Below are positions 61,959 through 64,000 of a DNA stretch of 64,000 nucleotides, in pieces (within the stretch, counting starts at the first letter, position 1; each line of letters starts with the position of its first letter). The position numbers and the translations under genes were made by a program. The notes beneath the pieces were generated by a model. The model was not told the DNA's origin. It saw only the letters and a list, made by a program, of their open reading frames with translations, and did no database searches. Source of the DNA: Brienomyrus brachyistius (taxonomy: Eukaryota; Chordata; Actinopteri; Osteoglossiformes; Mormyridae); assembly GCF_023856365.1 (NCBI RefSeq), contig NC_064554.1, positions 4,331,001-4,395,000 of the forward strand, in the 5' to 3' direction.

Positions 61959-64000
61959 ATTGGACTCATCAACACCGGTGCTTTTGAAAACTGGATGGAG
62001 TTCTTAACTCTAGAATTACCAAATCAGTCCTTTCACACTTCGCAGACTCAAGACTTCAAAGTTGGTCTGAATATGATAATTGCAAACTAAGGACCACCGG
62101 CCATATAATTTAGCCACAACAAGAAAATCTTGTTACTTCACTTGAACAGTAACGTGTAATTTGAGTGAGTGCTTGGGGGACTCCATGCTGACCTCCCCCT
62201 GCATGCATTTCTCACTGCCAGCCAAAACAGGGTTGGGGGGGGTCACCATCATGGAGGGAGGCCAAGAAATGGTGCAAATGGGGGTTTATGCCTCACCAGT
62301 GACACGCACCAAAGCTGCGACCGTTTCTCAAAAATGAAGTAGCCCTCCTTGGGTCAGGTGAACATGTGTAGCCCAATCTGTGGTCCCTCATGCTCTTCCT
62401 CCAGAAAATCACCGGTCCAGACAACTCTTCCCCTATCTGCTGAACTACCCGTCTTCATCAGAACGGCTCCTGTCTACCTTACACCTTTTTTCCACTTACT
62501 GATGCAATCATTCCAGAGGAACCCCCAGCAGATCCGCACACGTGTGGGTGTGCTAATAAGCTTCAAATCCCATCTGTGTTACCTAAGTTTTTCTCCATAA
62601 ATGTCCACTCTGACTCTAATATTGCTTGTCCACTCTATAACGATAACTAATTTCAGTCAATCTGCTATTATTACTTCACTAGGGAGTCTCACATTTGCTG
62701 CCCGTGTGTTTAATAGTTCTTGCCACAGCGTGTTGTCTTGCGATTAGTGATTAAAGAACCTTTCAGGCATGTGTGGAAAAGTTCCGAGTTTAAAACAAAA
62801 AACGCCAGGAATGTGTCAGAAAACGCAAATCCAACCTTCTTAGAGCCAACCTGACATTTGTATAGAGTGCAGTCAAGGTGAGCAGGCGGCTGGAAACGTG
62901 ATGTAACAGAGCAAACCTGAGATATCCTCTGCTGACAGATGACGTTTCCTCTCCCGAATCAATTTGCTGCGAAGAGGAAATGGGCGGCTGCCATGCCACA
63001 CGGCCTTTGACGCTTGTATTTTTGTAATTAATCTTTCTAAATCGATGAGTCAGAGGAGGAAAATGATTCTGATTTGTGCTCCCTTCTCTCAGCAGTTTGC
63101 CTTCTTCATCACCCTGCAGCAGGGGTGTTTTATGAAGGCTTCTACTTTTTCCCACGTAGCGTTTCGGTTTCCTGCGTATTACTCATTTGCTCGGCTATTT
63201 TCATGGTTCAGTCCTTGAACTGGCAGCCTTTTCCGGTTTCTTGGCTCAGGTTATAAGCCTCCATTACCCAGCAAAAGTGCTGCTTTGGGGCACAGTCTCC
63301 ATTATTGTCTGATAAGTTGGCCATGGTATCTCTTACAGACCTCGGCGGTGCCCGCAGGCTGCCTTAGGGAGAGACGGACAGATTCTTAGCAATAGCTGTA
63401 TGCCGCGTTGCCTGTGAAGTGCAGAGCTGACAGACAGCTTGGAGGATGTATCTAACATTGAGGTGGAGGTGTGATGGATAGAAGAGTTCAATAAAGATTG
63501 TGGCGGAGCTGGGGGATTTGTGTTTTACATGAGTTTGACCATTAAACTGTGATGTACAATGTACCCCTGGCTAGATTTGGTGGATGAAATACCTGCAGGA
63601 TCCTCACAGGTATTGCTGTGCTATTTCAGGGTGATTTAAGCAGGACATTTAATTTTGGCCTCTCAGAAAAACAGTCGCTTTAAGTCTGGTCCCAAACACC
63701 CCCCCCCCCCCCCCCAGGGCGGCCCTGCAGTGCAGACCGCTGAAGTCCTTCGCAAAGTATGATCTTAATATTTTTTTTATCCCATGTCATATTTCAAAAG
63801 GGGAAGGATTTGAATTAAGGCTGAAAACAACAGTCTTATGATTAAAGTACACCGCAGAGACCAGCCGCTAAGCTGCCGGGAGCGCAAAGTTTGCTAATTT
63901 CCGTGTCAGTCGCAGAGACACCCACCCTGAATGATGTAAATCTGTAGCGCTGCCATCGGCAGCCTCGGCCCAAGGTCGGGCGCAAGCAGACTGCAGGCTG

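Larger units (their letters stand above)
53651..64000. other. Intergenic region downstream of prkca
   Basis: No coding exon could be recognised. It holds two full SINEs, another SINE family copy, a MITE, a Tc1 fossil and C tracts. In human the next genes are calcium channel gamma subunits (CACNG5/4/1); no such exon was seen here. The stretches 56762-58280, 58630-61260 and 61980-63690 show nothing I can name. Confidence 0.6.

Noticed and set aside
57000..64000. Calcium channel gamma subunit exon, expected from human gene order
   Set aside because: No membrane-segment exon resembling CACNG5, 4 or 1 could be recognised; the gene may start beyond the window.

Overview
The window is a piece of a ray-finned fish (almost certainly teleost) genome. 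It carries one protein-coding gene in many small exons on the + strand, embedded in intron sequence full of fish-type repeats: tRNA-derived SINEs, an L2-type LINE tail, piggyBac and Tc1 remnants, hairpin MITEs, minisatellites and long GT, C and G tracts. Species cannot be fixed from sequence alone.

The gene is conventional protein kinase C alpha (prkca). Fifteen exons, corresponding to human exons 3-17, run from 13580 to the stop codon at 50249-50251. All have consensus AG/GT borders and a continuous reading frame. They encode residues 69-672 in human PKC-alpha numbering: the second half of C1A, then C1B, the Ca2+-binding C2 domain, the V3 hinge, the kinase domain and the AGC C-tail ending in a PDZ ligand (-HSVV). 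Exons 1-2 (start codon, pseudosubstrate, first half of C1A) were not found and should lie upstream. Positions 1-13579 are therefore read as intron 2. A long 3' UTR probably follows to a polyadenylation signal at 53345 or 53627.

Layout: 1-13579 intron 2 with scattered repeats; 13580-31253 exon 3 and the large intron 3, which holds a 3.76 kb inverted double piggyBac element interrupted by an L2 LINE (22160-25920); 31254-39565 exons 4-8 (C1B and C2) with a 37-bp minisatellite in intron 7; 39566-43176 intron 8, with a candidate 30-nt in-frame microexon at 40409-40438; 43177-50251 exons 9-17 (kinase), with a repeat-expanded hairpin element in intron 14 and a 36-bp minisatellite next to exon 16; 50252-53650 probable 3' UTR; 53651-64000 intergenic, with SINEs, a MITE, a Tc1 fossil and a promoter-like segment at 56683-56761, but no recognisable second gene.

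The most interesting observations are the candidate PTB-style microexon in the PKC hinge, the inverted piggyBac composite, the 36-bp array that is open in the same frame as exon 16, and several hairpin repeats able to form long intronic dsRNA. No operon, CRISPR array, rRNA or functional tRNA gene was seen.
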